37,063 nt of DNA from Verrucomicrobiota bacterium (GTDB lineage: Bacteria > Verrucomicrobiota > Verrucomicrobiia > Verrucomicrobiales > Verrucomicrobiaceae), in NCBI GenBank assembly GCA_026397605.1, contig JAPLUM010000764.1, positions 1 through 37,063 on the forward strand, read 5' to 3'. The notes under the pieces are model-generated. The model was not told the origin of the DNA. It was given only the letters and a program-made list of their open reading frames with translations, and made no database searches. Positions 9,124 to 18,705 of this stretch are shown piece by piece. The number at the start of each line of letters is the position of its first letter. Within the stretch, counting starts at the first letter, position 1. A program made the translations under genes and the position numbers.

Positions 9124-12100
9124 TCACACTTCCACCACTTCACAGCGGTGTGTGAAAAGTAGCTGGCATCGGATGCTAGCAGCTGGCAGACCTGTCATCC
9201 GTGACAACACTTCTCGGTAAGTATGCAGCTGCGGCGTGTAGCCTTCCACACGCGCAGCCAGAGCTTCCGCGCTTTCCACCTTATCAGTTTTAAAATCTTG
9301 GATCGTTGCGCGGTCGGGCTCAACGACCACTCGATCGAAGGTGCCTGAAAGCCACTCGCCCTTAAGCACGATTTCAAAGCGCTTTTCCCGCCAGCATTCA
9401 GCCTGTGGAGACGGGCGACTGAGTGCCGCACTCACAGCGCTAGCACTGAGACTGCGGCGGACTTCATCCAGAGCTTTGTGGCGGATGCCTTCATCTAAAC
9501 AAGGCACAGCGGCCCAGAGATTCTCGAGATTCGCGGGATCCATCTCATTCAGCCATTGGATCTGCTCAAACAACGCATGAACCAAGGTGCCGTAAGATCT
9601 GGCAAAGCGTCCACTCCGTGAGAAGAGCTGCTTGGCCGTGACGATGCTGGTTTCTGATCCACTCGGTGTGCGGCGCTGAGGACGCAGACGACCTTCACCC
9701 GTGACTTGGACGCTCTCTTTTTCCGCTGACACCTCAGGCTTCTTCGCTGGCAGTGCTTCAAACCAGCGCCGATTCGTAGCAGTGGTCTTACTCCCATAGA
9801 CCACCGCAGCATCAACTCCGCCAAAGCTATCTGTGACGGGCTCCTTTTCATCTCCGAGCGTCAGATTGAGCAACTTGATGAAATTGTTTGACGTCGATTT
9901 CTCTGGGCGCGGTGTGGCAATCAGGTAGTTGGCGTGTTTTGCACGAGTCAGTGCTACATAGAACTTGCACAGCTCTTCATAAGCCGCCTCAGCTTCACGA
10001 TCGTCACGGTATTCCCTCAGCACGGGATCAGCCTTCACGATGTCACTCGGCGGTAGATCCAGAACCCACTCGACACGACGCTTTTCGCCATGCTTCACGC
10101 CGATACCACGGCGCACGGTTGTCATGGAATTGCCCTCGAGGTCAGGCAAGATCACGCAATCAAAAGTCAGTCCTTTAGATTTGTGCACGGTCATCACTTG
10201 CACGGCATGACGCGTATCCGCCTCCCGCGTGGTGTAACCTTCGGCATAGAGCAGGAATTCGTCGATGTCCCGGCTGCCGCTCTGATCAAAGAGTCGCGCG
10301 GCAAGAGTGAAGTCTTCCATCCGCTTCCGGCTAAAAGCATCCAACGTTAGGCCACTCTGAATCAGTTCGTGCAGACAATGCCGCAGCGTACTCTCAAATC
10401 CATCTTCAAAGATCTGGCGCAGAACTTCTGAAGCCAGCATGCCCACCTTAAGACCACGAGCTTCAAACAAACTGCGGAAAGGCGTCATCATTAAATGCTG
10501 CCAGGCAAGACTGTCGGCAGGATGCGCAGAACAGCGTAGCAGGCTGAGCAGAGAAAGGGTGACCGGATTGTCCGTGGCCACGGAGATTTCAGACTCGCAC
10601 ATGACAGGAATGCGCGATGGCGAATGAGCGCGGATGTAGTCCACCAGATCACGTGCCGTGCTGTTTGACTGCACCAGGATGGCGCAGCTGAGTCCATGAC
10701 TCACAGGCTGGATCTCCTCTAACAAGCCGCAGACGAGAGCAAAGCGATCCTCCTCCTGCACCTTCTCACCACTGGCAGGGATCGGATGCAGCAGCGCTGC
10801 ATAGCCGGGCATTTTTTGGTGAATGCCAGCTACCTGATGATTTTGCCAAGGCCAACGATTCTGCGTTTCCTCGGGCAATTTCATTTCCTTCAAAGCAGGT
10901 GCATCACCAAACACTCGATTCACCATCGAGATCACATCATGCCCTGAGCGCCAAGAGACATTCAGCGGGCGCCTCTGGATGCGCGGCTCAGCTCCCGAGT
11001 TGTAGCGTTTGGCGATGTCCTCAAACAACCGTGTATCCCCACCGCGCCAGGCATAGATGGCCTGCTTCACATCCCCCACCTGAAAGAGCGTGCGCTCATT
11101 GGAAGTGTCCTGCACGGCTTCATCGATCAGATTTTCAATCACTGACCATTGGGTGTAATTCGTGTCCTGAAACTCATCCAACAGCCAATGATCGTAGCGT
11201 GCATCCAGGCGGTAATCGATGCGTAGCCGCTCCTCTTCACCAGGAACCTGAGAGAGCATGGGACGCGGCAGTTCATTGGTAAACTCATGCCCGGCTAGGA
11301 TGAGTTCCATATCCTGAAAGGTCAGCCGACCACGGCGACGCACTTGCTGCGACCAGTTTTTTTCGAACAAGCTCAGCACCTGCCATGCACCCTGAGTCCG
11401 CTCAAGTCTCACCGTAATTTCTGCACCTACGATGTGAGCGATGATGTCGCGGAAGGCATCGCAACTGCGACCAGCGAGCTTTTGTTTGTGGCGGTTCACC
11501 ATCAGCGTGCAGTTCTTTGACTCAATGTCTGACCAGACCTCCAGCGCCTTGGCGACAAACATTTTCACACGTGCAGGCATGGAGCTCCCCGGAATATGCG
11601 CGGTAGCTTGTTCCTGAAATTCACGCCAGAAGTCCCAGGCACTTTCTTTGACTTCATCGCCCTCAAAAAGTCTGAAGAGATGCTGGAAAGCTTCTTCCAG
11701 ATTCAGCTTCGAGCCCATCCATAGGCTGCCCTTTGGCCAGATGACCTTCGCGTCTCCCCACAGCTCCTGACCCGCAGCATGCAGAAGAATACCGTGCTGA
11801 TTTTCCACAAACTGATCCAGCACCGAGCGGATGCCTGCCTCTTCCTTGCCAAAGGTAGCTCGGCGAAAGGCCTCTAAAAAATCCTTCTGTGCGCTGATGC
11901 TTTCATTGCGGGCTTTGAGTCCTGGCAGTGTGCGCTGAAAGACCAATCGATACACGCGCTCACGCTCCACGCTGCCTTGATGATCGCTGAGGATTTCAAA
12001 GTCGCCCGCCAGTCCAAACTCGGCTGGGAAACTACGCAAAATGGCCGAGAAGAAACTATCCAGCGTGCCAAGAAACAACCGTGGCATGCGAGTGATGAAG

Positions 12101-12441
12101 CAACGCAGCAACTGACGGAAATTTGCCTGAGACAGCTGCCGCATGATCGGCCGCAACGGATCATTCACCACTTCAGGATCGATGGACTCATCTCCAGCCA
12201 ATGACAGGGCAAACTTCTCGTCGGATGAGGCTTTAGCCAACTTCACCAAGATGGAGTCAAAGAACTCTCCTGCCGCTTTTCGAGTGAACGTCACGGCAAC
12301 GATGCGCTCTGGCGTGACCTCTTGCCCAGCTAGCAATTGCTGCCCCATCAGAGCGATGAAGCGATTGGTCAATTGCCAGGTTTTACCAGATCCCGCTGAG
12401 GCGAGAATCATTTCATTGGGGATAGCACTCATCGAGTTCAT
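9124..12441 (-). CDS. addA: AddA-like UvrD/RecB helicase-nuclease
   Basis: Walker A ASAGSGKT, VAVTFTRKAA, LLDEFQDTNYTQW, VGDVKQAIYAWRGGD, VMTVHKSKGLTFDCVILPD. C-terminal RecB-type nuclease GTFDRVVVEP...IQDFKTDK...YTPQLHTY. Confidence 0.88.
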   Translation of the reverse strand: MNSMSAIPNEMILASAGSGKTWQLTNRFIALMGQQLLAGQEVTPERIVAVTFTRKAAGEFFDSILVKLAKASSDEKFALSLAGDESIDPEVVNDPLRPIMRQLSQANFRQLLRCFITRMPRLFLGTLDSFFSAILRSFPAEFGLAGDFEILSDHQGSVERERVYRLVFQRTLPGLKARNESISAQKDFLEAFRRATFGKEEAGIRSVLDQFVENQHGILLHAAGQELWGDAKVIWPKGSLWMGSKLNLEEAFQHLFRLFEGDEVKESAWDFWREFQEQATAHIPGSSMPARVKMFVAKALEVWSDIESKNCTLMVNRHKQKLAGRSCDAFRDIIAHIVGAEITVRLERTQGAWQVLSLFEKNWSQQVRRRGRLTFQDMELILAGHEFTNELPRPMLSQVPGEEERLRIDYRLDARYDHWLLDEFQDTNYTQWSVIENLIDEAVQDTSNERTLFQVGDVKQAIYAWRGGDTRLFEDIAKRYNSGAEPRIQRRPLNVSWRSGHDVISMVNRVFGDAPALKEMKLPEETQNRWPWQNHQVAGIHQKMPGYAALLHPIPASGEKVQEEDRFALVCGLLEEIQPVSHGLSCAILVQSNSTARDLVDYIRAHSPSRIPVMCESEISVATDNPVTLSLLSLLRCSAHPADSLAWQHLMMTPFRSLFEARGLKVGMLASEVLRQIFEDGFESTLRHCLHELIQSGLTLDAFSRKRMEDFTLAARLFDQSGSRDIDEFLLYAEGYTTREADTRHAVQVMTVHKSKGLTFDCVILPDLEGNSMTTVRRGIGVKHGEKRRVEWVLDLPPSDIVKADPVLREYRDDREAEAAYEELCKFYVALTRAKHANYLIATPRPEKSTSNNFIKLLNLTLGDEKEPVTDSFGGVDAAVVYGSKTTATNRRWFEALPAKKPEVSAEKESVQVTGEGRLRPQRRTPSGSETSIVTAKQLFSRSGRFARSYGTLVHALFEQIQWLNEMDPANLENLWAAVPCLDEGIRHKALDEVRRSLSASAVSAALSRPSPQAECWREKRFEIVLKGEWLSGTFDRVVVEPDRATIQDFKTDKVESAEALAARVEGYTPQLHTYREVLSRMTGLPAASIRCQLLFTHRCEVVEV

Positions 12442-15416
12442 GCTGCCTCCTGGTTGATGATGAAACTGGCATCCACGGCTTTGAGCGGATCGCCAAAGAA
12501 CAGATGACCGAAGTCATCCCCAAAGGGTAGCTTCTCAGTCGGCGGCCAAAATTGGCGAGCCATGATAGCGCTGATGATGCCCTGGGCACAGGCTCTGGCG
12601 TGCTCCAGCTGACTGCCTTCCAGATCAGGCCAGGCATCAATGCCAATATCCCCGCGCGTCTTGCCCAGCGTGGCATAGGCCGTGTGGATTTTTTCATTCG
12701 GATAGCGGCGCTGCATGGCCAAGTGATAAAGCGGCAACTGCAAGTCTGCCCAGCGCACTTCTTCGCCTTTGCTACTGATGGTGAGTACCCATGGCGGTAG
12801 CAGGCTGGCATCTTCGCTGCGTTTGATTTTCCTCAAATGATAGTCTTCCACGCTTTTACGTTCACCCTTTAGTGCCGTGCTTGGCGAGTAGGTTTTAAAG
12901 TCGATCAATCGAATGCCCAACTGCTGATGCCGCTCCACTCGATCCACGATGCCACTGATGATCATGTCCCCCATTTTCCAGGGATCACCTTCCGGACTCA
13001 GGCGAGTCTCCGCAGCCACGATTTGCCAGCCCTTAGCACGTTCTTCGGCCTCCACCTCTGCCCACCAGGATAGACGCTGGCGAGCAGACTCACACTGGAT
13101 CATCACCGGCACGGTCAGTCGCTGACCAAAGGTGGCATGCAGTCGCGCTTCCAGGAGTCGATGAAACTCTGCTCGGATGACTGCCGGATCAGTGGAGGTC
13201 TTCGCGGGACTCTCGGTGGCAAACTTTTCCAGCACATGATGCATCAGACTGCCAAAGGCCATCGCATCCATTTCCGTGCCCGCAGCATCCACGCTGTTCG
13301 TTTTGAGCCCATGCTTCAAGTAGAAGCGGAAAGGACAGGTCAAGTAGTCACGAAATTGCGTCACACTCAGCTTGCTGAAGATCCCCGCATCATCCGCCAA
13401 AGGCCTAGGCTTCAAGCGCCAGGCCAGCTGCCAGGGCATGGGTTCAGAATGCGTGACAGGTTTTTTGAAAAATTGCAGCGTGCGCTCGGCTAGATCGGCG
13501 TCCGGGCATTGGAATAACAATCGAGAAGGTCTCATCGGTTCCTCGGCAGAACCGATCCTGCCAAAGATGAAATCAACCCGACCACCGCTGCGCTTGCGTA
13601 GCTCGATCATGCTGGTCATGAGACAGGCATCTCGGGCAAAGCGGGTATCATTATTTCTTAACCCGAGAGCGCGACGCGCCGAATCCGGAAGAAACTGATG
13701 ACTCAGGATGGACTCCGGCACCTTGCCATCATTCATGCCCGTGACGATGAGATGCTGCGCATCCTCCCAAAGCAGCTCCAGCCAACCTTGCAGATCGATG
13801 TCGCGCGCTGTGCGCTCGGGATAAAAGACCTGATCTTCCATCACCCGCAGCAGCAGTTCCAATCGACTACTCGCATTCAGCTTGGCTTGGAATGGCTCCG
13901 CAGCAGGGCCTTCAAGAGCATCCAGCACTTGGGAAATTTGATCCGCAATGGCAGCGAAGACAGCATCTTGTGGCCGGTCCAGCCTGAAGGGTCTCGACGA
14001 AAAAACATCTGCCAGGAAATCCGTCAAAGCACTGCCAAAGCTGGAGCCAGATAGATTTTTTAAGGTGTTATCCAACCATGACAAACCAACGATCACAGGA
14101 CTGAGAGACGTTTCATCAAAGTGACGCGGCGCCAGCTCAATGGCGTCATCCAGTGTGTCTGGCAGGGCTTCACTTGCCAGCTCATCCAAATCATTAAGCA
14201 GTCGCGTCAGGCTAGGGTCTATACGCGTTTGCTTCTCAGCCATCACTCGAATCGTCTTAGCGATGTCTGGGCAGCGCATGAGCTGGGACGCTGCGCTGAA
14301 AGAGCGCGAGGCCGCAAGCTGACTCAGCAGACGCAGCAAATGAAACACGCCATGCGTGCCCATGCGTCTGCCCGCTGGGTCATAGGCACCGATGTCATGC
14401 TCCGCCAGCGTCTTTTCCAGCGGCGCGCTGATCTCCACATCCGCCACGCCGATGGCGGCGATCTCGCCAGGCTTCGAATGTGAGGAGAGCAGTTCCATGG
14501 CCTGTGCTGCCTGCGCGGCTGGTGTGCCACCTTGATGAATCCGCGTCTCTGGTTTCTCGATGTGGATCGGCTCCGTGAGCCACAGCTCGGCGAGAGGTCT
14601 GCCCCATGGATCAAAATAGCCACTGTGAGAGGTCTGCGGTGCAAAGATCAGCACCTGCACTGGCAAGCTCCGCGAATACCGATCCAGCGCCTGGATGGCC
14701 AGAGCTGACGGATCTAGCACGCCCGCGATCATGATGCGACGCACTGTTTCAGGCAGGTCACCCTTTGCCGCAGCCTCACGTCGTGCCACCTGCCAATCCG
14801 TGAACCCAAGGTCCTCTGTGGCGGCGATGCATTGCTTTTCCAGACGCCCAAGATCCCGCCAGCGTTCAGGCTCCATCTCCGACTTCTCCAGCATCCGCGC
14901 CGCATCTTCCAGACTCAGTCCATTTTCATTCAGCGTCTCCCGCACTTGCAGCAGATCGCCCGCTGTCTTCAGAGCCCAGCTAAACGTGCGCTCTACAGGA
15001 TCAACCGGGAACAAGTGGCGATAATCCTCAAGATCCAGCTTCAGCATCCCCGCCGTCCATAGAAGGAGCGTCTCCACCTGCCCTGCAGCCTGAAGATCCC
15101 GCCGCCGCTCTGGCGAGCTGAGGAAATCTGGCGTGACCGTCAGTGGCGGCAGCACCGCCGCATCTCGCGTCGACGCCAGCAGTGCCAGCGCCTCCCGCAG
15201 GCGACGGCTCGCATGTTTCGTCGGCACCACGATCATCCAATCACTCAGATCCAGCGCCCCCGTCCCATCCCACCCCGCCGCGAGATACTCTGCGACGGAC
15301 TGCACCAGCGGCTTTTCCCAACCAAGAAACACACGCGTCGCCCCGGCATTCAACAAGGGAACACCATGAAGAAATAGATCCTCTTCGGAGATGGCTGATC
15401 GTGACGGGCGCGGCAT
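12438..15416 (-). CDS. AddB-like PD-(D/E)XK nuclease family protein with inactivated helicase fold
   Basis: C-terminal LSVTQFRDYLTCPFRFYLKHGLK...FGSLMHHVLE...GIVDRVE...LIDFKTY...LQLPLYHLAM (PD-(D/E)XK). No Walker A. 4-nt overlap with addA. Confidence 0.82.
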   Translation of the reverse strand: MPRPSRSAISEEDLFLHGVPLLNAGATRVFLGWEKPLVQSVAEYLAAGWDGTGALDLSDWMIVVPTKHASRRLREALALLASTRDAAVLPPLTVTPDFLSSPERRRDLQAAGQVETLLLWTAGMLKLDLEDYRHLFPVDPVERTFSWALKTAGDLLQVRETLNENGLSLEDAARMLEKSEMEPERWRDLGRLEKQCIAATEDLGFTDWQVARREAAAKGDLPETVRRIMIAGVLDPSALAIQALDRYSRSLPVQVLIFAPQTSHSGYFDPWGRPLAELWLTEPIHIEKPETRIHQGGTPAAQAAQAMELLSSHSKPGEIAAIGVADVEISAPLEKTLAEHDIGAYDPAGRRMGTHGVFHLLRLLSQLAASRSFSAASQLMRCPDIAKTIRVMAEKQTRIDPSLTRLLNDLDELASEALPDTLDDAIELAPRHFDETSLSPVIVGLSWLDNTLKNLSGSSFGSALTDFLADVFSSRPFRLDRPQDAVFAAIADQISQVLDALEGPAAEPFQAKLNASSRLELLLRVMEDQVFYPERTARDIDLQGWLELLWEDAQHLIVTGMNDGKVPESILSHQFLPDSARRALGLRNNDTRFARDACLMTSMIELRKRSGGRVDFIFGRIGSAEEPMRPSRLLFQCPDADLAERTLQFFKKPVTHSEPMPWQLAWRLKPRPLADDAGIFSKLSVTQFRDYLTCPFRFYLKHGLKTNSVDAAGTEMDAMAFGSLMHHVLEKFATESPAKTSTDPAVIRAEFHRLLEARLHATFGQRLTVPVMIQCESARQRLSWWAEVEAEERAKGWQIVAAETRLSPEGDPWKMGDMIISGIVDRVERHQQLGIRLIDFKTYSPSTALKGERKSVEDYHLRKIKRSEDASLLPPWVLTISSKGEEVRWADLQLPLYHLAMQRRYPNEKIHTAYATLGKTRGDIGIDAWPDLEGSQLEHARACAQGIISAIMARQFWPPTEKLPFGDDFGHLFFGDPLKAVDASFIINQEAA

Positions 15417-15560
15417 AGCCAGAGATTAGAAGGCCGGACCGAATTGTCGAATGGTCCTGACCTTGATTATTTTTTGGACCGAATGAAGCGCGCTATATCC
15501 ATGATTCTAGACTTACAATCGGCTTGCATCAAATGGGGCTAAATTTAAGATCTCACAGAC

Positions 15561-15917
15561 ATGAAACCTTCGCTATTCTCCTGCTGGTATCCATTCCGAT
15601 CACCCGAAGTCAGAGACATTCATGCAAACCTGACACCCGAAGAGATTTATCGTTTAAATGTCGGGACTTTTGCGGAAGGTGCGTTGCATGTAATCATTTT
15701 GACTGCCGGGATTTATTTTCTCCTCAGCCTCGTGCCTCCGCAATGGGGATTTACAGCTCATATAGCCCTCATGTATGCAAGCGGACTACTTTTCAGTCTC
15801 ATGGCTGAAGCTCATATGCGGAAAAAAGCAAAAAAGCTGCTTTGCAGCTCCGCCTATGCCAGAGAGAAAGGCTACACCCCTCAGGATCTGCGGCTTTATT
15901 CTTTCCGCTTATGGTAA
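15561..15917 (+). CDS. Hypothetical small membrane protein (118 aa)
   Basis: ORF in an otherwise empty interval, with two hydrophobic helices (ALHVIILTAGIYFLLSLV, HIALMYASGLLFSLMAEA) and a basic C-terminal region. No family recognised. Confidence 0.5.
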   Translation: MKPSLFSCWYPFRSPEVRDIHANLTPEEIYRLNVGTFAEGALHVIILTAGIYFLLSLVPPQWGFTAHIALMYASGLLFSLMAEAHMRKKAKKLLCSSAYAREKGYTPQDLRLYSFRLW

Positions 15918-16116
15918 GCCATGTGGATGTATAATTTCCCACTCTCTGAAGCGCGACAGCGAAACACACCGGAAAGAATATAGGGTAGCTTGTGCTTAGC
16001 TCGGCCCGAAACTGCCTCATTCCCGCTGCCTGAAATTGATTTATAAGGTTTCCGTTCTTTGCCGTCTTATTCATCGACAGCTTCAAGTCGTGCAGGTTGC
16101 AACCCCATGCCACTTT

Positions 16117-17451
16117 TCATACGCTTGCTAGAGGAATCTTGATCGTCACAAGCCCACCGCCAGCTGACTGGTTGCTTAGTTTTAAAGCGCCTCCGTGGGC
16201 ACTGATGATTTCGTGGACGACGTTGAGTCCGATGCCCATGCCACCTTCTTTTTCGGAGAAAAACAGATCTGCTCCGTGGGCCAGAGCGTCAACTGAAAAA
16301 CCTTGGCCGCTATCCTGGAAACTCAGTCGGCAGTGCTTTTCATCCGATCTCAGACTGACTCGGAGCTTACCTCCCCGTGGCATGGCTTGGATGGCATTGA
16401 GGACGATGTTTCGGAAGGCTTGCTGCAGTCTGGCTCGGTCTCCTGAGATTAGCACAGCCTCATCCTGAATTTCGGTCATGACCTGAACGTTGGCGTGATC
16501 TGTCTGCGCTTTGAGCAAGGCAAGTGTCTCGATCAACACTTCTGCCAGCTTGATCGGTTGGCTTTTAGGCGGCGTTGGCCGTGTGAGATACAGCCATTGA
16601 TTCACCAATCCTTCGATCACTTGGGCCTCATCCTGCACATGCTTCAGGGACCGCACGGACTCTGCATCAAGCGCCGAAACATCCATGAGCTGTGTATGCA
16701 GTTGGATGGCGGCCAGTGGGTTTTTGATTTCATGCGCTAGCCCTGTGGCTACCCGTCCCAAGAGTGCCATACGCTCGGATTGCTCACGTTTTTCACGCTC
16801 CTGCCAGAGATCATCCCGAGCTTGTGTCAGGCGGCGTGCCAATTCGCCGATCTCGTCCTTTCTTAGGGCCTCATCTGGGATGGTGGCTTTCGAATCAAAG
16901 AAGCTATCAAGTCTGCTTGTAAGCCGCTGAACCGGGCGAATAACCTGCCTGGCGATCACCCAGCCTAGCGCGGCTGATAGCAGCCAAAAAGCCAGGAGAG
17001 CATTCCGAGTGGCTGGGTGCAGAAGGCTTAAGGCAGGCTCTAAATCATCACGGATGAAGATCATGTCGTGCCGCGCGTCCAAGCGTAAAATGAGCGCCTG
17101 TCTTCCACCTTTGAGCTCATGCACTTCATTCCGAGGCATGTCTTTGAGCCAGGCTCTTTGATCCAGTGGCAGCGTTGGTTCGAACTGACCTGTTGCATCC
17201 CGAAAGTACAGATTCATGCGCAACAATTGTTGAAGATCTTCCGCCAACTTGGCGCTACGCGGAAGATTCAGCCTTTGGACAAAATCAGCATCCGTGTGAG
17301 CCAGCCGCAAAAACACACGTTCATCTTCTGACTGCTGCTGAAAGCGTAACCAAGTCAATAATAGCAGCGACCCCACAGCCACAAAGGTCACAAAGGCCAA
17401 AATAAAGCGCGTGGCTAGACTTCGACTGCGCTCTGGCGCATGAAGCTTCAT
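16117..17451 (-). CDS. Sensor histidine kinase (HAMP-HisKA-HATPase)
   Basis: N-terminal TM, extracytoplasmic loop, TM, RPVQRLTSRLD HAMP, GLAHEIKNPLAAIQLH H-box, NIVLNAIQAMPRGG N-box, DSGQGF and GMGIGLNVVHEIISAHGG G-boxes. Confidence 0.93.
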   Translation of the reverse strand: MKLHAPERSRSLATRFILAFVTFVAVGSLLLLTWLRFQQQSEDERVFLRLAHTDADFVQRLNLPRSAKLAEDLQQLLRMNLYFRDATGQFEPTLPLDQRAWLKDMPRNEVHELKGGRQALILRLDARHDMIFIRDDLEPALSLLHPATRNALLAFWLLSAALGWVIARQVIRPVQRLTSRLDSFFDSKATIPDEALRKDEIGELARRLTQARDDLWQEREKREQSERMALLGRVATGLAHEIKNPLAAIQLHTQLMDVSALDAESVRSLKHVQDEAQVIEGLVNQWLYLTRPTPPKSQPIKLAEVLIETLALLKAQTDHANVQVMTEIQDEAVLISGDRARLQQAFRNIVLNAIQAMPRGGKLRVSLRSDEKHCRLSFQDSGQGFSVDALAHGADLFFSEKEGGMGIGLNVVHEIISAHGGALKLSNQSAGGGLVTIKIPLASV

Positions 17452-18398
17452 GATGACACTTGGTTAGGCTTGGTGTCAGCAGGCAGCCCGTCTTTCGTCC
17501 AAAGCTTGCCAGCTTTAAGCCACTCGCTGATCAGATCACGGAAGGCTTTTTCTGGAGGGGAGTCGTCCTCAGGATTCCACACCATGACCAGCGGCACACT
17601 GCGGGTCGGTGTCACGGAGATGTAGCGCAGACTGGCAGGCATGGAAGCCGCCGCAACACTGTCTGTGGCGATGCCGATGCCAGCGCCGGCCTCGACATAA
17701 CTCAGCACTGTGCCCATGAGACTAGGACTATGCGCAATGCGTGGCGTGAACTCGGCCTCGCGACAGGCGGCGATGATTTCATCATGCAGCCCTACTCCCT
17801 CACGTCGTGCCAATACGATGAGCGGCTCATTTTCCAGGGCTTTCCATGAAATGGACTTCTTTTTGGCCAAAGGATGATGGGAAGGCACCACGACAGCGAG
17901 CGGCTCCTTGCGCAGCAGAAGAGTCTTTAAAGCACGCTCCCCCTGCCCCGGCAAAGGTCGCGTCAGGGCGATAGAGAGACGTCCTTTGGCCACCATTTCC
18001 CAGACTCGCTCAGGCGTGCGCTCTTCGAGATGCACGGAGACTTTTGGGAACCTCAACCGATACTCATGCAATAATCTGCCAAGAAACGATTGGGTTGGCG
18101 GCCCGATATAGCCGAGGCGCAGCTCACCTTCCTCACCTAAAGCTGTGCGTTTGACCCGCCGTAAGGCTTCCTCTAATCGCTCGAGGACTACAGCAGTCTC
18201 AATCAGCAGCACGGATCCAGCAGGCGTGAGGGCGAAGGTGCGACGATTGCGGTCAATGAGTCTCATGCCGAGATCCTGCTCTAGCTCCTGCACCGCACGA
18301 GAGAGCGCAGGCTGGGCGATTCGCAGGCGCTTGGCTGCGCGGGAGAAGCTGAGCTCCTCCGCCACTGCCTGAAAATATCTCAAATGCCGCAAATCCAT
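17448..18398 (-). CDS. LysR family transcriptional regulator
   Basis: MDLRHLRYFQAVAEELSFSRAAKRLRIAQPALSRAVQELEQDLGMRLIDRNRRTFALTPAG: classic LTTR HTH. Substrate-binding-like C-terminal domain. Confidence 0.95.
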   Translation of the reverse strand: MDLRHLRYFQAVAEELSFSRAAKRLRIAQPALSRAVQELEQDLGMRLIDRNRRTFALTPAGSVLLIETAVVLERLEEALRRVKRTALGEEGELRLGYIGPPTQSFLGRLLHEYRLRFPKVSVHLEERTPERVWEMVAKGRLSIALTRPLPGQGERALKTLLLRKEPLAVVVPSHHPLAKKKSISWKALENEPLIVLARREGVGLHDEIIAACREAEFTPRIAHSPSLMGTVLSYVEAGAGIGIATDSVAAASMPASLRYISVTPTRSVPLVMVWNPEDDSPPEKAFRDLISEWLKAGKLWTKDGLPADTKPNQVSS

Positions 18399-18486
18399 GA
18401 ATCGCTATTTAAATGCGGCCTTGGTCACTGACAACTCCTCAAAGCCGAGTTGCACAAGTCGCTCAACCGATGAACATGCAGTCCTC

Positions 18487-18699
18487 ATGACCCGCCCCGA
18501 AGCCATCCAACAAATCCGCGACGCCGCCAAAACCATCGCCCTTCAAATGATGAAGATCCACCCAGCCCTGCCGCATCTTCAAGACAGCGAAATCATGGCC
18601 GATAGTCTGAAGTGCCTGCACGAGATGACCGTGCAGCTAGAAGTGATCAAAAAGAAAATCGGCAAACTAGAGCGTCAGGACGACAGCACGCTGCTGTGA
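18487..18699 (+). CDS. Hypothetical 70-aa helical protein
   Basis: ATG 18487; MTRPEAIQQIRDAAKTIALQMMKIHPALPHLQDSEIMADSLKCLHEMTVQLEVIKKKIGKLERQDDSTLL. Divergent from the LysR gene, no overlap with other genes. Confidence 0.5.
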   Translation: MTRPEAIQQIRDAAKTIALQMMKIHPALPHLQDSEIMADSLKCLHEMTVQLEVIKKKIGKLERQDDSTLL

Positions 18700-18705
18700 C
18701 TTGGA

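Noticed and set aside
12143-15418. Several plus-strand ORFs of 60-132 aa across the addAB region
   Set aside because: Antisense to strong AddA/AddB motifs, no start-site context, no recognisable domains.
15799-16113. 104-aa minus ORF downstream of the histidine kinase
   Set aside because: Overlaps the better-supported 118-aa plus ORF and has a non-protein-like composition.
18399-18486. GTTG-N11-CAAC near the LysR/70-aa divergent region as an LTTR operator
   Set aside because: Does not fit the T-N11-A spacing and the dyad is only 4 bp; easily random.
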